This document shows, piece by piece, positions 1 to 13,680 of a stretch of DNA of 64,000 bases; position 1 is the first letter of the stretch; each line of letters begins with the position of its first letter. This stretch comes from Talinum fruticosum. Taxonomy: Eukaryota > Streptophyta > Magnoliopsida > Caryophyllales > Talinaceae. Below the pieces are notes generated by a model that was not told the DNA's origin, did not search any database, and saw only the letters and a list, made by a program, of their open reading frames with translations. The translations under genes were made by a program, and so were the position numbers. The stretch is taken from NCBI GenBank assembly GCA_021018815.1, contig JAITYX010000052.1:2222501-2286500 (forward strand). The letters run 5' to 3'.

Positions 1-2434
1 AGCAGAACACGTAACACGGAGCGGGAGAGAGAGAGAGAGAGAAGGCGAACGGTGCGAGGGCCAAGAAGACCGAGGGGACCGGCGGCCACCGCAGACCGAA
101 GGCAGCAACCGGCGACACAAGTAGGCGGCGAGCGAAGGAAAAGAGTGAGGGACTGGGACAAAACGAGAGGCGGAAGAAGAGCCCGAGACAGAGACAGACA
201 CGAGAGAGTCCGAGAGACCGGAACCTGGAAAAACAACGACGACAAGGGAGGAGGATCGGCGCAGCGCGCGAGGGCCAACCGAGAGGTAGTGAGAACCGAA
301 ACACCGAACCGAAGCGGAAGAAGCGAGGGACGCAAATTAAAGAGCAAGAAGCGAAAGGGGAAGATTAAAATTAGCCGAAATCGATTCCAAACCCTAGAAT
401 TTGAGGTGGGTAGTCCTATAATCTAAATTTATAGTAATTTTGAAACCCAAATGAGTTTTGTTGTGAATATTAAATGTTTATACTATAGAATGAAGGGAAG
501 AAGTAGTTAGGGCTGAATAAGGTTATGAGAAAATCGAATCGAACTGCTGGATATGAATTAGAAACCCGAAGGAGTTTAGTAGTTGTTTAGGGCTGAGTTG
601 GGATACGGGAAGTTTAGAAGGAGTTCGGGTGCGTAGGTATAAAGAGTAATGTGGAGATCTCAAATAGCACTTAGAAATGAGGAAGCGGTGATTTGGGGTT
701 AATCCTGAATTGATGCTTCAGTTAAACCCTTGGAGATTCCTAAGTTCTTTGTGCTGGAAGGTAACGATGCGTATTGGGAAACAACAATTGAGTATAAAGG
801 ATGAGTGTGAGTTCATCTTGATTAGTACACAATGGAGGTAGGGAAATGACAAGCTGGGAATTGTAAGGTTAAATTGAGTTTAGAATGTATCTAAGTCCTT
901 AAATTTAAATTAAGTTTGAAGATGGGAATAGCGAGAGAAACTTAAGTGATGAAGTGAGATTAAAAATTATATGATTAAGTATGGGCAAAAAAGTTGGATT
1001 ATAAAGTAGAGACATAAAATGAGAGACTAAGGAAAAGACAATAAATTGTGAGAAGTTGAGACGCTTGGATTAGGTGATATCTACTTATGGTTATTGTGGC
1101 TCGTAAAATGGAATTAGTCTTACTAAATTGATGGATTGAGAAAGGCATAGTTGGAAAAGAGTTGAGGATGACTCGATTGCATTGAATGGTGATTGTTCGT
1201 GTTAAGTGATTGCATTACATGATGCTCAAAAGTAGTTTTGAAAGGAGTTTTGTATTTTAAGCGAAATGATCCTTGAATGCAACTTCTTATTAACCCCGTT
1301 TCAAAATGTGATATGTTTTAAAGAAGCGAAACTTATTTGAGAAAGTGAAGTTACAAGGGTGACACGTGGTGTCATGCCTTCCATTGTGTCAAATTGATTT
1401 GAGAAAGTCTGTTGAAGTGAACTTGATGAATGATTATATGCAAATGGTTTTGAATCAACTGGTTAGGATCGTTTAGCATACCGAAGGGTTTGAACCGGGG
1501 TCCTTATTCGCGAGAATGCCTGGCTAGTAACTTCGAGGGAAGGGTTATAACAGGGTCCTATGGTATCGGGATGCCCGATCTGATACTTTCTAAAAGATAG
1601 GTCCCGGGAACCTTTGTTTGGGGTCGTGCCCCCGGAGGAACTAAAGAAGTGCTAGTTCAAATCCCCGAAAGCCCGGAGAAAGTTGATTCGGTTGAAAAAG
1701 AATTGTGATGAGTGTGAAACTGCATTTTAAATGATTAAAGGGTTGTGATTCATGTGTGACAATTGATTTCAAAGGATTTCATTGAAAAGTATATAGATTT
1801 GTATTATGTTACTATGCTTTCGCCGATTTCATTATTATGAGTAATATGTGTACAGAATTTCCATTTTAAGAGTATGAGACTTCCGATGAGCGCGTGGTTT
1901 ATTGCTCACCCCCATAAATTTCTCCCTTTTCTCCTCCCGTGGTTGCAGGTACACTCTCGGGAGATGTGTGCGGTATTTAGCATATCCCGCACTCTCGCTG
2001 ATTTTTGTTTGTTGTTTGCTAAGTGATCCAAGTGGTGGACGTGCATTTCTTATGTTTTTAAGTATTGTAGTTGTAATTTGATTCATATAGTTTGTACTCG
2101 TTGTACCATAAATCATTTAGATTGTTTTAAGCTTATCGCATGATTGGTTGGACTCCGGCATGTGGTCGTTGAGTTGTATACTCCGAGCGTGTGGCTCGTT
2201 GAGTTTTATTATGACTTTTATGCAGGTTTGTAAGGCCTTAAGCCTAGGGGATAGTCCATATTACAAACGGAACTCTGCCGAAATTTTTAGGAAATTTCAA
2301 ATTCTTTTGGAAAATTATCTTTATTACCTCTAAGTTGGAATTAGAAAGGCGAACCGACACCTGATAGAGTCTTGGGAGTTTTTGTAAGAAACTCCGGCGA
2401 TATAATACTTCTAGGGGTGGTTCGGGATGTTACA
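1..2434 (+). repeat. LTR-like repeat copy R1, cut by the window edge
   Basis: This is a long non-coding repeat that ends in CGGGATGTTACA, the TG..CA-type end of an LTR. A GC-rich purine stretch (about 1-430) is followed by AT-rich DNA. The block at about 2145-2330 is the reverse complement of about 3520-3660 in copy R2 and reappears at 61780-61930 in copy R4. The start lies outside the window, so its target duplication cannot be tested. The translatable stretch at 52-426 is low-complexity Arg/Gly sequence with no domain. The long-LTR Ty3 assignment is inferred from length and ends; no gag or pol sequence is present. Confidence 0.6.
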
Positions 2435-2639
2435 ATCAGCTAATTAAATGAGTAATTATTCTTTAATGCAATATGACAAAAATGTCAATTTTATATGGAG
2501 CAATCTCATATATTGTTAGAGGCCAAATGATTTTTGGCATTTTTTTATTGTAACTACCTTATAAAATATTTTTTTTTGTTGTTAGAATGTTCGAAACGAC
2601 ATAATACTTTATGCTCAATTTATCAAATTAAAGGATAAA

Positions 2640-3261
2640 ATTGTCTCATACAATTATTTCATGTCAATTTTCTCTCTTCCCCTCACGTCGTTTCCTCTTC
2701 TCTCTAAACTATCTCCTTCCTAACAAATCAATGTGAATCTTCTGCAAATATTTTTTTACAATAGCGGTAAAACATCAGATTTGGTCACCAATCTTCTATA
2801 AATAATCAAGCCGCTCACCAATATCTTTTTTGGATTTGGTTACCAATTCATGTCAATTATTTATTTGTTACTTGAGTTTTTTTTCTCGGTTTAAAATTTG
2901 TAAAGGAGCTCTAGAAATTCAAGCAATCAATCATTCACAAGACACCACAAATCTAACTCCATCTAAACTCACAATTTACAAAAGTAAAATATAGAATTCG
3001 GGTAAAAGAAGAGAAGACAGGGGAGGGAGAATGAATTTTCCAGCAAGAGGCAGAGGCACGTAACAACGATTCGGGATTGTAGATGTTATGGCTAACCCAC
3101 ATTATTATATACATCTGAACCTTTCGTCTTGAAAGGTAAAATATAAAACATAAAACATAAAACACAGATGTAATTATTGAACATACCAAAAACGTTGGAG
3201 AGAGGCGCCATTTTCAGGTCCAATTGAACATACCTAAAAACGATGGAGAGAGCGAGAGCCG
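2640..3261 (-). repeat. Left half of a split copy of the VPS53 upstream sequence
   Basis: Read on the minus strand, this matches about 27736-28380 almost throughout. The match includes the small internal duplication around the paired CTCTCTCCATC..GTATGTTCAA motifs. It stops exactly where an LTR end begins at 3262 and resumes at 14934, so this is one copy cut in two by a later insertion. Bases 2435-2640 are AT-rich and I recognise nothing in them. Confidence 0.75.
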
Positions 3262-3366
3262 TGTAACGCCCCAAACTATAATTATCCATAAAACTAATTC
3301 ATAACATAAACCAATCAAATTTAAGAAATATTTGACAGCAGAAGTTAATATAAGTTGGGCCATTAC

Positions 3367-6069
3367 TCGTAACACCCCAAAACCCACCCTAGGAGTATTA
3401 CACCGCCGAGTTCCTCAAAGGAACTCCCAAGGCTCTGTCTGGCATTGGTTTGACTGTCTAACTCAACTCAAGGACAATAAGGATGGTCTTCCGAAAGGAT
3501 TTGAGATTCCCTAAAAATTTCGGCAGAGTTCTCGTTTGTAATATGGACTATCCCATAGGCTAAAAGCCTTAAAACCTGCATGAAAGTCACAATGAAACTC
3601 AACGAGCCACAAGCTCGGAGTACAGAGCTCAAAGGCCACACGCCGGAGTATATTCACAACCACAAAACTTATATTTCAAACTAGTTTACAACCCAAGTCA
3701 TGAACTCAAGCAAAAACTAGATTTACAACCACTTGAGATCAAAGTTGCCAGAGAAAGGAAATCTCCGGCTTGTCGAGCTACTAATTCGGTCTCCATACAT
3801 ACCTTAAACTTACTATACATTACTGTCTATTACATAAGAAACCGAGTATATACAACATGTTAAACATGAAATTACATAAACCAACTCCAACTTGCGATCA
3901 CCATCCAAGTCAAGCATTCCAGGCAACCGTATCAAGGAGTACCTGCAATCGAGAGGGGAATTTGTGGGGGTGAGCAATAAACCACGGGCTCACTGGAGTC
4001 TCATACCCTTAAAATGGAAATTCCTTACACATAATAGTCATAATAATGAAATCAACGAAAGCATAATAACATAATACAAATCTATATACTTTTAATGAAA
4101 TCTCTTGCAACTTAAAGACCGGAATTCTTTTTATCATTCAAAAGCACGATTTCACATTCATGAACAATTCTTTTCTTCTTTAAACAAAATGGTGCAATCA
4201 CCGTTACTTTCTTTCAAATGCTTTCAAACAGAATTTGAATCATTTCTACTCGAATCACTTTCATAAATCACTTGCAATGAATTTCTTTTGGTGAATCACT
4301 TCCCAGGTTGTGGATCCGAACTAGCACTTCGCAATTTCTCATAATTTCTCCGATTTCTCTAGCTTCTCCGGGGCACGACCCCAAATGAAAGGCTCCGGGA
4401 CCTATCTAGGAAGATTCCAATCGGGCGTCCTGCTACACAAGACCCCTAGCTAGCCACCCCTAGCTAGAACCCTTCCTTGTGCTAAACGATCCGGGCAAGG
4501 TCGATTCACAATAGTTTCTTTAACACGAACACTTATCAAGCTTGTTTAAAATAACATTCTCAAATCAATTTCACTTCTTAAAAATACGTTTTCACGTTTG
4601 AAAATCATGCATCACACAAGTCACATTCAAGTACCTGCGTAAAACACAAAACTCCTTTCAAAACTGACTTTTGAACATCATTTAACATATTCACTTAGCA
4701 CAAATAACCAAAACTCATCTCACACGGTCCTCCTCGACTCTTTTCCGACTATACCTTTCTAAATCTATCAATTCAATAACATTACTATCTTTTTTTTTTC
4801 TCGAGCCACAATAACCACAAGTAATTACCACTTAACTCAAACGTCTTAACTTCTCACAATTTTCCATCTTCTCCTTAACTTCTCCTTTCATGCCTTCTCA
4901 TTACTAATCACACTCTTTCTTGCCCATACTTAATCACATAACTCTTAACTCACTTCACTACATTTCTTTTAGCTTCATTTATCTTCTAGTTCCATTTACT
5001 CTCAAGGATTTAGATATGCCTTCAACTCAGCTTACCCTCACCATCACTAGCTCTCAATTTCCCTATCTCACCTGTGTGCTAGTCAAGGTGATCTTGCACT
5101 CTTGTTTTTATTCCTAACTTGTTATTTCCCAACATAAGTCGTTACCTTCCAACGCAAAGAGCTTACGAACCTCTTAAGGTTCAACTGAAGCATCACTTTA
5201 TAGTTTAGACCCAAATCACCATTTCTTCATCTCTAAGTGCTAATTAAGATCTTCACAATACTCTTTATATTTATGCAACCTAACTACTTCTAAACTTTCA
5301 GCATCTCAACTCAATTCTATCCAACTACAAAACTCCTTCGATTTCGATTCGGACTTAACAGTTCGGTTCGATTTTCTCATAACCTAATTCAGTCCTAACC
5401 ACTTCCTCACTTCATTCTATCACATACACATTCAATAATCACAACAAACTCATTTGGATTTCGAAATTAGTAATAGTTTAGAGTATAAGACTACCCACCT
5501 CGAATTAAAGGTTGCGAATTTCGGTTCGGTCTAGGTCAGTCTCTTTGTTTCCTTCCTCTTCCTCGCCTTCCCGCCTCGCTGCCGCCTTCGATCTGGGTCT
5601 AACTCGCTGCTTTCCTCCTCGCCCGCCGCTGTCGCCGCCGGTTGGTCGCCGGTTTCCTTCCTCCGGCCCTCGCACTCGCGCCTCTTCTCCCGGTCTCGAT
5701 TTCGCCTCCTCTTTCGTGCCCTTTACTGGTATGCCCGCGTTCGTCGACCGTCCTCACTTCGTCCGCTGCTCGGTGCGCCGGCCTCCGGCCTCTTCTCCGC
5801 TCTTACGTTCGTGCGCTCTCTGTCTCTCTCTCTCTCGCTCGATTTCGCCCTCACCGATCTCCCTTCCCTCGCTTTCCCGCTTCGCCCTGCTCCTCCTTCT
5901 TTCCTCTCGTTTTCCCTCGGCCTCTTTCCTTTCCCCGAGCCTTTCTTCTTTCTTTTCCCATTAATTCCCTTTTTTTTTTTTTTTTTGTGTTCTGCTGCCT
6001 TAGAAAATGCCAAGCAAAATACCCCTTTACACTAATCTCTCACTGCCTTTGCCCACATAATCAATCTCC

Positions 6070-6151
<82 letters not shown>

Positions 6152-6327
6152 TAACACAAGTCTGCCCGGATTTTAATTACTCGGTCCGAGCAGGGTATCG
6201 GGAGGAGATAATATAATCCGCTAATCTATTTATAAAAGCACGTAAAAACAGGAGCTCATACTAAATAAAATATTTTACGCGTCGATTACTTAATTTAATT
6301 AACCTACTAAAAATTCCGGGTCTCACA
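3367..6327 (-). mobile_element. Solo LTR R2 with 5-bp target duplication
   Basis: Read on the minus strand it starts TGTGAGACCCGG and ends GGGGTGTTACGA. It is flanked by ATTAC on both sides (3362-3366 and 6328-6332). Length is about 2.96 kb. A GC-rich C/T stretch (about 5520-5960) and an (AT)n tract lie close to its 5' end. The layout mirrors R1 in opposite orientation. No polymerase genes are present, which fits a solo LTR left by recombination. Translatable stretches at 5512-6154 are low-complexity Ser/Pro/Arg sequence and not credible genes. Confidence 0.75.
6073..6148. repeat. (AT)n microsatellite
   Basis: An uninterrupted AT dinucleotide tract of about 75 bases lies roughly 180 bases inside the 5' end of solo LTR R2. 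Copy R4 has a similar tract at a comparable internal position (59871-59937). Confidence 0.95.
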
Positions 6328-6730
6328 ATTACAGTCGTCTCTTGTAGTAGAGACAGGGCCTATACCCATACATTCCACATATTGTTATGTATATATATAT
6401 TATATTTATTTGCACAAACAGATCACAAGGTTTATACATTATATACTTAAACTTAGATAGTACGTAAGTCCGTCTGTTTCTTAACACATAATCCAAAACA
6501 CATTTAACACCAAAATACAACATGCAAGTCATCGCTCGATACCAACCATTTAGGATTCTTTTTCTTTGTTTCCTTCTCCTCAAGCAATTCCTTTTAAATA
6601 GTGGTTGCTTCTCTTTCCGTAAAGCGCTTTAAAACATAAAACATAGAATATAAAATATAAAGTGAGCAGTTGGCTTAATACGTTACCCTTGCACTATAAA
6701 ATAATTTCGAAGAGTCGGTGAGCGAGCGAG

Positions 6731-7868
6731 CCGGTGGCGGAGCCAGGAATTTTGAACAAGGGTGTCCACCTATTAAAATTCCTCTTCAAGTCTCGTAAAA
6801 TAGAATTTTGTCGACAAATATTAAACTGGACATTTTTGAAAAAAATTGAAAAAATTCAACACAAACCCCGTAAATACAATCGCACCAATCACAACCACAC
6901 ACAACTTGTATGACTTCATTATTCAAATCAAGCTTTGAGCACTAGAGCATAAATGTGGACTAATTGAATCATGAATAAATGTGGAGGACAAATCACAATA
7001 TTATGGCACTCGGAGTATAAATCAACTAATTGAATTATGAATAAAACATATAAAATTGAAAATAACAAATCAACTAATTGAATCATGAATTTTGATTCAT
7101 ATCATAATGCCAAGTGAACAAATTTCTTTCCTCCTCTCCCGTGATTTTTTTTTCCGTCCATAACAAACACAAATTACAATTCACATCTATTTATACTCGA
7201 ATCATGAATTTTAAAGACGAAAATTGAGAGTATACCTGAATTTCAAAAACTTAGGGTTTATGAATTAAATTGAGGGCCGGCTGAGGGGTGGACTGTGGAC
7301 TCGCTTGCTGGCCGGAGATCAAGAAGGAGTGTCGAGTGAGCGTCGCAGCGAGGCAGAGAGGACATCGAGGAGGAGCGGTGGAGGCTGGAGTCATCGCCGT
7401 GAGTTTGAAAGCGAGAGAGGATGAAAGCGAGCAAGCATAGCGGAGCAACGACAGCAGAGCTCGACAGCAAAGCGAGACCGACGAGAGCCGAGATTAGAGA
7501 GAGCGAGAGAAGAACCACCGGAGCCGTCGAGCCGAGAGAGGAGCCAGCCACCACAGCAGAGATACGAGAGCGTGAGAGAGGAACCACGGGGGAGAGACAG
7601 AGCACCGAGGTGGGGGGCACACGAAATTGAGAGACCGAGTGGAGAGAGAGAGAGAGAGAGTTGAGACAGGAGAGGTGTTGAGGGTCTCACAAAGTCACGG
7701 GCCGGTCCATCCGAATTAAAAGGTGTCCAGCTTTTTTTGGGCCAATTTTAGGAGTGTTCACGTACCGACTTTTCTAATTTTCTTAATTCCGATACATGTA
7801 CTTGTTTAAATTTATTTTTGGGCAAGGGTGTCCACAGACACCCTTGGGCTGTGCATGGCTCCGCCCTG
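6731..7868. mobile_element. TIR element of unknown superfamily inside R3
   Basis: The ends are inverted: GGCGGAGCCAGG..AAGGGTGTCCACC on the left, and GGTGTCCACAGACACCCTTG..GGCTCCGCC on the right. Length is about 1.1 kb. It sits in LTR R3 between GAGCGAGC and GCGCGCAATTTT. The interior has an AT-rich part and a purine-rich GC part (7260-7690) with GA repeats. No transposase is visible, so it is non-autonomous. I could not find a clean target duplication. The overlapping translatable frames on both strands are low complexity. Confidence 0.55.
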
Positions 7869-8026
7869 GCGCGCGCAATTTTAAATTCGGTTAAAACTCA
7901 AACATTTAAGCAAAATGCACAGTTTATATTTCCTATAAACTTCTCAATTTTGTTTTCAACTTCGTAAACATTTTGATTTCCAGCCGTCACTAGGACCCCA
8001 ATTTACATGCATTTGCAACCATGATT

Positions 8027-8260
8027 TCGATTAAACGATTCGCTTAAAATTCCCGTTTGTCCGAAAGACCCAATACGTGGCCTCAATTAAAAGATTAGAT
8101 TAAAGTTCTCGATTATCGGGAGGCCCAAGTACATGGCCTCGATTAAACTATTCGATTAAAGTTCCTGATTAGTAGGAAGGCCCAATACATGGCCTCGATT
8201 AAATGATTTGATTAAAGTTTCCAATTATCGGGAAGAGCCCAATATGATTAGTTCTTCTAG
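8027..8260. repeat. Tandem repeat, about 62-bp unit, 3-4 copies
   Basis: The motif GATTAAA..ATTCGATTAAAGTTC..CCCAA..CATGGCCTC recurs at about 62-base spacing with moderate divergence. It lies in the distal part of LTR R3, near where copy R4 carries its own short tandem array, so this part of the LTR family is prone to repeat expansion. Confidence 0.8.
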
Positions 8261-10244
8261 CGGACATTTATAAACGATTAACGATTAATGATTAATTGGG
8301 TCCTAAAGAGTTGTAGGCCGGAATAAAAACAAACACAATAAAGTTTAACATAACAATTAAAATTTAACTATTTTAGAAGGGTACAAGCAACAATGTACCT
8401 CGTTCGATCATTTCCTTTTAATTTCGTTTTCTTTGCTTCCCTGAATAATCATTCTTATTGATTTTCTATTTTCAAATAGAAATTTAATATTTGCATTAAT
8501 AAACTTATTAGCCTTTCTTGTATCCATTTTTTATAAGCTTTTACATTCGTATCTATTGTATCTAATTTTAATAAATTCCTCCCTCTTAGCCACTTACTCT
8601 ATTGTCCTCTTCCTAATTATAAATTCAACTCCACAAAAACCACAAACAATTCCAATTAAACCTTCAAATGCATTTTCATTCATTTTTTTTTCAAGGATTA
8701 ACATACTCAAAATTTAATTAATTTACTTTCCTACCATGCCTTTATAACTTAAACCATCCTCATACAATCAAGCAATTCACTCATGCTCATATAGAAAATT
8801 AAACAAACCTATTCACAATTACGAATAACCCAAATTAATCTCCAATACCAATTTATCACATTACAAACACATGAATCCAATTTCACATATGTCCATATTT
8901 CAATACTCCCCAAATTTCATCCAACTCCACCACAACCAAACAATTCATTCATACTCATATAGAATTTATACAAGCATGTCTACAATTATAAAGAAACCCC
9001 AATTAATTTCCAATTCTATAACAACACATAATAAACCCTAAATCCAATTTCATTTGCTCCCACAATTCCTTCAATTCCACCATAATCAATTCACAACTCA
9101 TATCTACTTGTCTAAATATTCCAATTACAATATGAATTTGTGATAAAATTACTTAAAATGAAGGGTTTTAGAGATATACCTCAAAAGGGGTTAGAGGTGG
9201 AATTGGGGTAGTGGAGGTTCCGGTGATGGAGATATAGTGTTGGGTGGCAACAGCAGGCCGACGGTTGGCCCAACCGAGCAGTAGCAACCGCAGAGGTTGT
9301 TCTCGCCCCTACTGGCACGAGACAGGGGAAGGCAAAGAGAGAGAACCCGGTCTGGTGGCAGCAAGGGTGGCGGTCGGGGTTAGAGCTGGCAATGGTGCGG
9401 GTTTCCCTATACCCACATCCATACCCATTTTTAAAATACGTACCCATACCCATACTCATAGCCACTAGGTGTTAAAAAGCCATACCCATACCCATGCCCA
9501 CCGGATTTTGCGGGTATGCGGGTTTTATTCGGGTATAAATAGACGAAAAATAATAATACCCATATTTAATAGTTCTCATAATTCAACCAAAAAAACATCA
9601 ACAATTCACAAACTTGCAATTTGTAGTTGTGCAACACCTCACTAACATGACATAAACATTTCACAATCACAAATAATCCATATTTAGTACATTATAGTAT
9701 CCATTTGCTTGAAAGTTTCAAAGTTGTCAAAGTACTTGAAATATTAAAAATAATATCTAACCAAACAAGTTTCATTACATCACAACAAAGTCCAATATTA
9801 AAGTACTACTAAACAGTTGTCCAAACTTTCAATGCATCGAGGGCTGTCCAAAGTGAAGTCCAAACTTTCACTGCATCAAAAACAGATCACCACTATCAAA
9901 TCAAACTTCCATTGAATCAATTCCCAAGTCAGAATCTTGCTCTCGAAAAAACATCAAATAATACTATTTAGAACACACACCAAGTACAATATAATTATAT
10001 AGCAAACGAAGATCATATTCAAATAATAAAATGATATTATTCACCACATCAATAACTTCACTTGTAGCCCCTCCATCAAAATGGGAATCCTCAAAGATAG
10101 AAGCAATAGCAAATGAACTCTCCAACTTAGTGGCTACAAAAAATTAAAAAAATATCATCCAGTTTCGAAAATAACAATTATGTAGATTTAAGGAATAGAA
10201 ACAAAGAAATATATATTACCTTTGGTTTCTCCCATCATCCAATT

Positions 10245-13200
10245 TTGGAGGCACATCAAAGCTTCCGTTGTTTTCGCATGCAAACTCGAGCGATGTGGAC
10301 TAACAACACGACCTCCCATACCGAAAGCACTTTCGAAGCAACGATTGACACCGGAATAGCTAAGATATCTCTAGCATTCATCCTCAAAGTTGGATACCGC
10401 CATTGTTTCTTCCAAAAATCCAATATATCAAATTAAGCAATATCGAGCATAACATCCTCCTCTAAGTAGTGATCTAACTCGGATCTCAAGTTTACCTTCC
10501 TCTTTTTGGTTTTTTTGTGTGCTGCATACCTATCACTACTACTTTTCTCAAGAGGCCTCTTTTGTGGTAAGGAATAATCACCAATGGGGGTGGAAGAAAC
10601 AAGATCTTGATACTCCACCAACAAATTGGAGTCTCGTCTTTTTATCTTGATACTCCACCAACAAATCATACAAACAAAAGGCACCCTTTCAATTTCCCGA
10701 CTCGCTTAACCCTTGTAGATTTCCTTGAAATAAAAATCCACACAATCCAACTTATTCCTAGGATCTAGAATAGAGGCAATGGCTAACAACTCATTCATTT
10801 CACTCCAATACTTATCAAACTTCTCAATCATTCTAGATGCCATCTCACTAATAATCTCATCATCCGAGTTAAACCAATTGTCTAAGTCCATCTTAATTTC
10901 ACAAATAAGTCTAAACACCAAGTTGGCCGTGGCAAAATCTTTTCCTGAAAAAGGAGGGTGACATCATAAAAGACCTTCAATTGCTCACAAATAACTTGAG
11001 CAAATTCCCAATCATTAGCACTAGGCAAAGAAAAATTGAGCTTGGTATTCACACGTTTCAACCTCTCTGTAACGCCCCCAATCACCATTACTTAATAATC
11101 CCCTCATTAGGGACTATTACGTAAGGTCGCAGCGGAAGGTAACGATCGAAGGCGCTACCGCCGTCCTAAAAATAGGACAAGGCTAAATAATTTGAAATAA
11201 AATGAAGTACGATTTGTGCATCCACTGTTATATTTCTAAAAATGCTGCTAGGGGTAACTACTTATTACCCAAGTAGTTAGGTCATCCCAAAATACGGTTT
11301 ATTGGTTTAACAACACAATATTTATACAACCTGGACCTTTGTCTATTCCACAAATTAATATACGATGTACAATAATTCCCAAGGCCATACCTAACCCCTG
11401 GTTGAAGGTAAAATCACCGTGAGCGTCTATGTACCTTCGGATTTGCGAGTGCCACGTGGCTGGCTAGGGTTTGCCTTCGTCGGACTTAGTAAATGGTTGA
11501 TTGTTCACCAATGCTTCTTCCTAAAACAAAAACAGTAAAATATTTGGAAGAGTGAGTCGAAACCCAGTCACGAACATTCTTGCACCTGTAAAATAACTTT
11601 GAAGAATATATTGATTGAGCGCGCGCATTTCAATTCATTTTAGTTTGAAATCGGGGGAGAGAATATAAGTAAAATTGCTTGTCGGTTATTATCTAGAAGT
11701 GGAACCCCTTAATAATTGATACGATCGTTGAACAGGTGTCACCCCCGGCCGATCGATAACCCAAGTTGACGCCGCGCGGTATAATTGGTGGGCCTAAGCC
11801 CTTGGTAATTGATAATTGGGCGGGAACCACTTAATTAGGTGGCAAAACTTGCCTTATAAATGATTCATTATTAATTGCATATATGAGAAATGTTGAGATT
11901 TGACGAAACATGTGAATTTTCGAAGGGCACAGGCAATGCACGTACCTGAATTGAGAATATTTGGTTCTCCCCTTTTGCGTAAATTTGAGTCACCAGCTAT
12001 TCGGCAACGGAAGTGGCCTCGGTTCTGTTTTAAAATGGATTTCTAGGGTTAATAATGTTTTTCTTGATTATTAAAGCTTGAATTTCAAAGTTCGCCTTAT
12101 AAGGCAAAACAAGTATCAAGCATCAAATAAGTGGAGTTTCATCTAGTTTTACAATCAAGATGAATTTTCTTTGTGGAGTTAATTTTTAGAAATCATGCCA
12201 AGTCCTTAAATTTCTTGTATCTTTTGGAGTAGCAACCCAAAATGCAATGCAATCTCGAATTCTCTCAATTCCTTTACCAATCACATCTAACCCATCTTTC
12301 ACGATTAGATTTAAAATGTGTGCACTACAATGCATATGCAGAAATCTACCCCCAAGTAGAAGAGAATTGGAATCAAACTTCCAAAGCAACATGTCCATCA
12401 TGGAATTATTTGTTGTACAATTATCCACAACAATAGAAGAGATTTTAGATTCCAAATTGTATTGAAATAAACATGCACCTATGAGAACATTTGCAAGAGC
12501 CTCGGTTGTATGTGGATGTGGCACATAAACGAACCTAAATAATATTATTAAAACAAAGGAAATAAAACAACAATATGAACATGAATAATCTTATCAAAAT
12601 ACTATTAAAAACAAACTAAATAAAACAACATGAATATGATAATCCAATCACAAACATAAACATGAACATATATAACTCAATAACAACTAGAAACATAAAC
12701 ATATATAATTCAATCACAATCTAAACATATATTATTCAATCACAACCAACATGTACATATATAATCTAATCACAGAAACGAGAACAATCTTATTAAAACA
12801 CTATTAAAAACAAACTAAATGATACATATATTTAAGTTTACCTGAAAGTTCGATTACGAAGAATCCAATCATCGTCCACGAAATGAGCTGTCATAGCCAT
12901 ATACCCCTTCTTTTGATTAGAAGTCGTCCACATATCGGTAGTCACTGCAATCTTACCCTTATTTACTTCGAACAACTTCTTCAAACCCAATTTCCCAACA
13001 TCAAACATTTTCAAGATATCGGTTCTTAATGTGTTCCGATATATCATCCGAAAATCGGGATTCAAACCACCGACAAATCGCCTAAAACCAAGATGATCTA
13101 CCATCGACAACGAGATATTCATGCATCACAATCATTTCAGCTGATTCTCTCCTTGATTGTTCTTGACTAAACTCATGCTTTTCCAACTCCTTCTCCCCAT

Positions 13201-13680
13201 TATTTTTAGGTTTCATTCCGAGTGTTTGTTGCCCACTAGTACGAGAAAGGCCTCTTCGAACAAAACCTCGGTAAATGGTCACTTAAGTGTTTAGTTCCAT
13301 TTGAGTTTTTAGCGGAAAGTTTACTTTTGCAATGTTTACAAACAGCCTTTTTCACTATTTACAGTTTCAAGCACAAATTCACTCCAAACCCAAGAAGTAC
13401 GTTTTTACCTCTAACTTCGACCACATCGGATGGATCAACCTCCATATCTACAAACCCAATGAATGAAAGTTTACTTGCGGATCCGAGGATGCAGCAGCCG
13501 TAGGAACTGTTGGTGGACGCGGAGGGCATGCTGCAAATGAAGTGGCCTGCGGCTGTGATGGAGGAAGAGAGGAAGGACCGGAATCGGGACTTGGAGTACC
13601 GACGCTTTCAAATTCGGATTGAATTTCATCATCCATATCTACAAAGCTAATGAACGAAAATAAGAAAAAGGCAAAATGAA
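10245..13680 (-). pseudogene. hAT transposase (BED finger, RICESLEEPER-like), broken
   Basis: Pieces of one protein can be followed on the minus strand. A Pro/Ser-rich acidic start begins MDDEIQSEFE (about 13650). A BED zinc finger with CKHC..KHLSDH lies at about 13270-13330. The middle domain (13122-12838) includes ITTDMWTS-like AVTTDMWTTSNQ. Next come VDNCTTNNSMMDM and HCSAHILNLIVKDGLDVI (12524-12186), LDCKTR.NSTYLML (about 12150), ANDWEFAQVICEQL..FYDVT (11088-10960), SILDPRNKL (about 10770) and the C-terminal dimerisation region ELDHYLEED..WRYPTL..ARDILAIPVS (10500-10330). Order and spacing match hAT transposases. Frameshifts, a W-to-stop change in the CKTRW motif, a gap at 12540-12838 and the insertion at about 11.1-12.1 kb make it non-functional. 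Confidence 0.9.
11068..12090 (-). repeat. LTR-type insertion inside the hAT transposase
   Basis: The hAT coding sequence stops at RLKRVNTKL on one side and DTCFALYK on the other, with about 1 kb between. The insert begins TGTAACGCCCCC, like the end of LTR R3. The stretch near 11590-11650 (AATAACTTTGAAG..GAGCGCGCGCATTT) resembles R3 sequence around 6700 and 7870, so it is a shorter relative. The right border and any target duplication are unclear; the hexamer TTTCAA occurs near both junctions. Confidence 0.6.

Noticed and set aside
52..426. 124-codon open frame at the left edge
   Set aside because: Arg/Gly-rich translation of the purine-rich LTR segment; no domain, and the mirrored LTR copy has only low-complexity frames there.
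5512..6154. Overlapping Ser/Pro-rich frames of 150 and 170 codons
   Set aside because: C/T-rich LTR sequence running into an (AT)n microsatellite; both strands and several frames are open, which is typical of biased composition.
7258..7690. Open frames on both strands around 7.3-7.7 kb
   Set aside because: Low-complexity purine-rich interior of a TIR element; no conserved motif in any frame.
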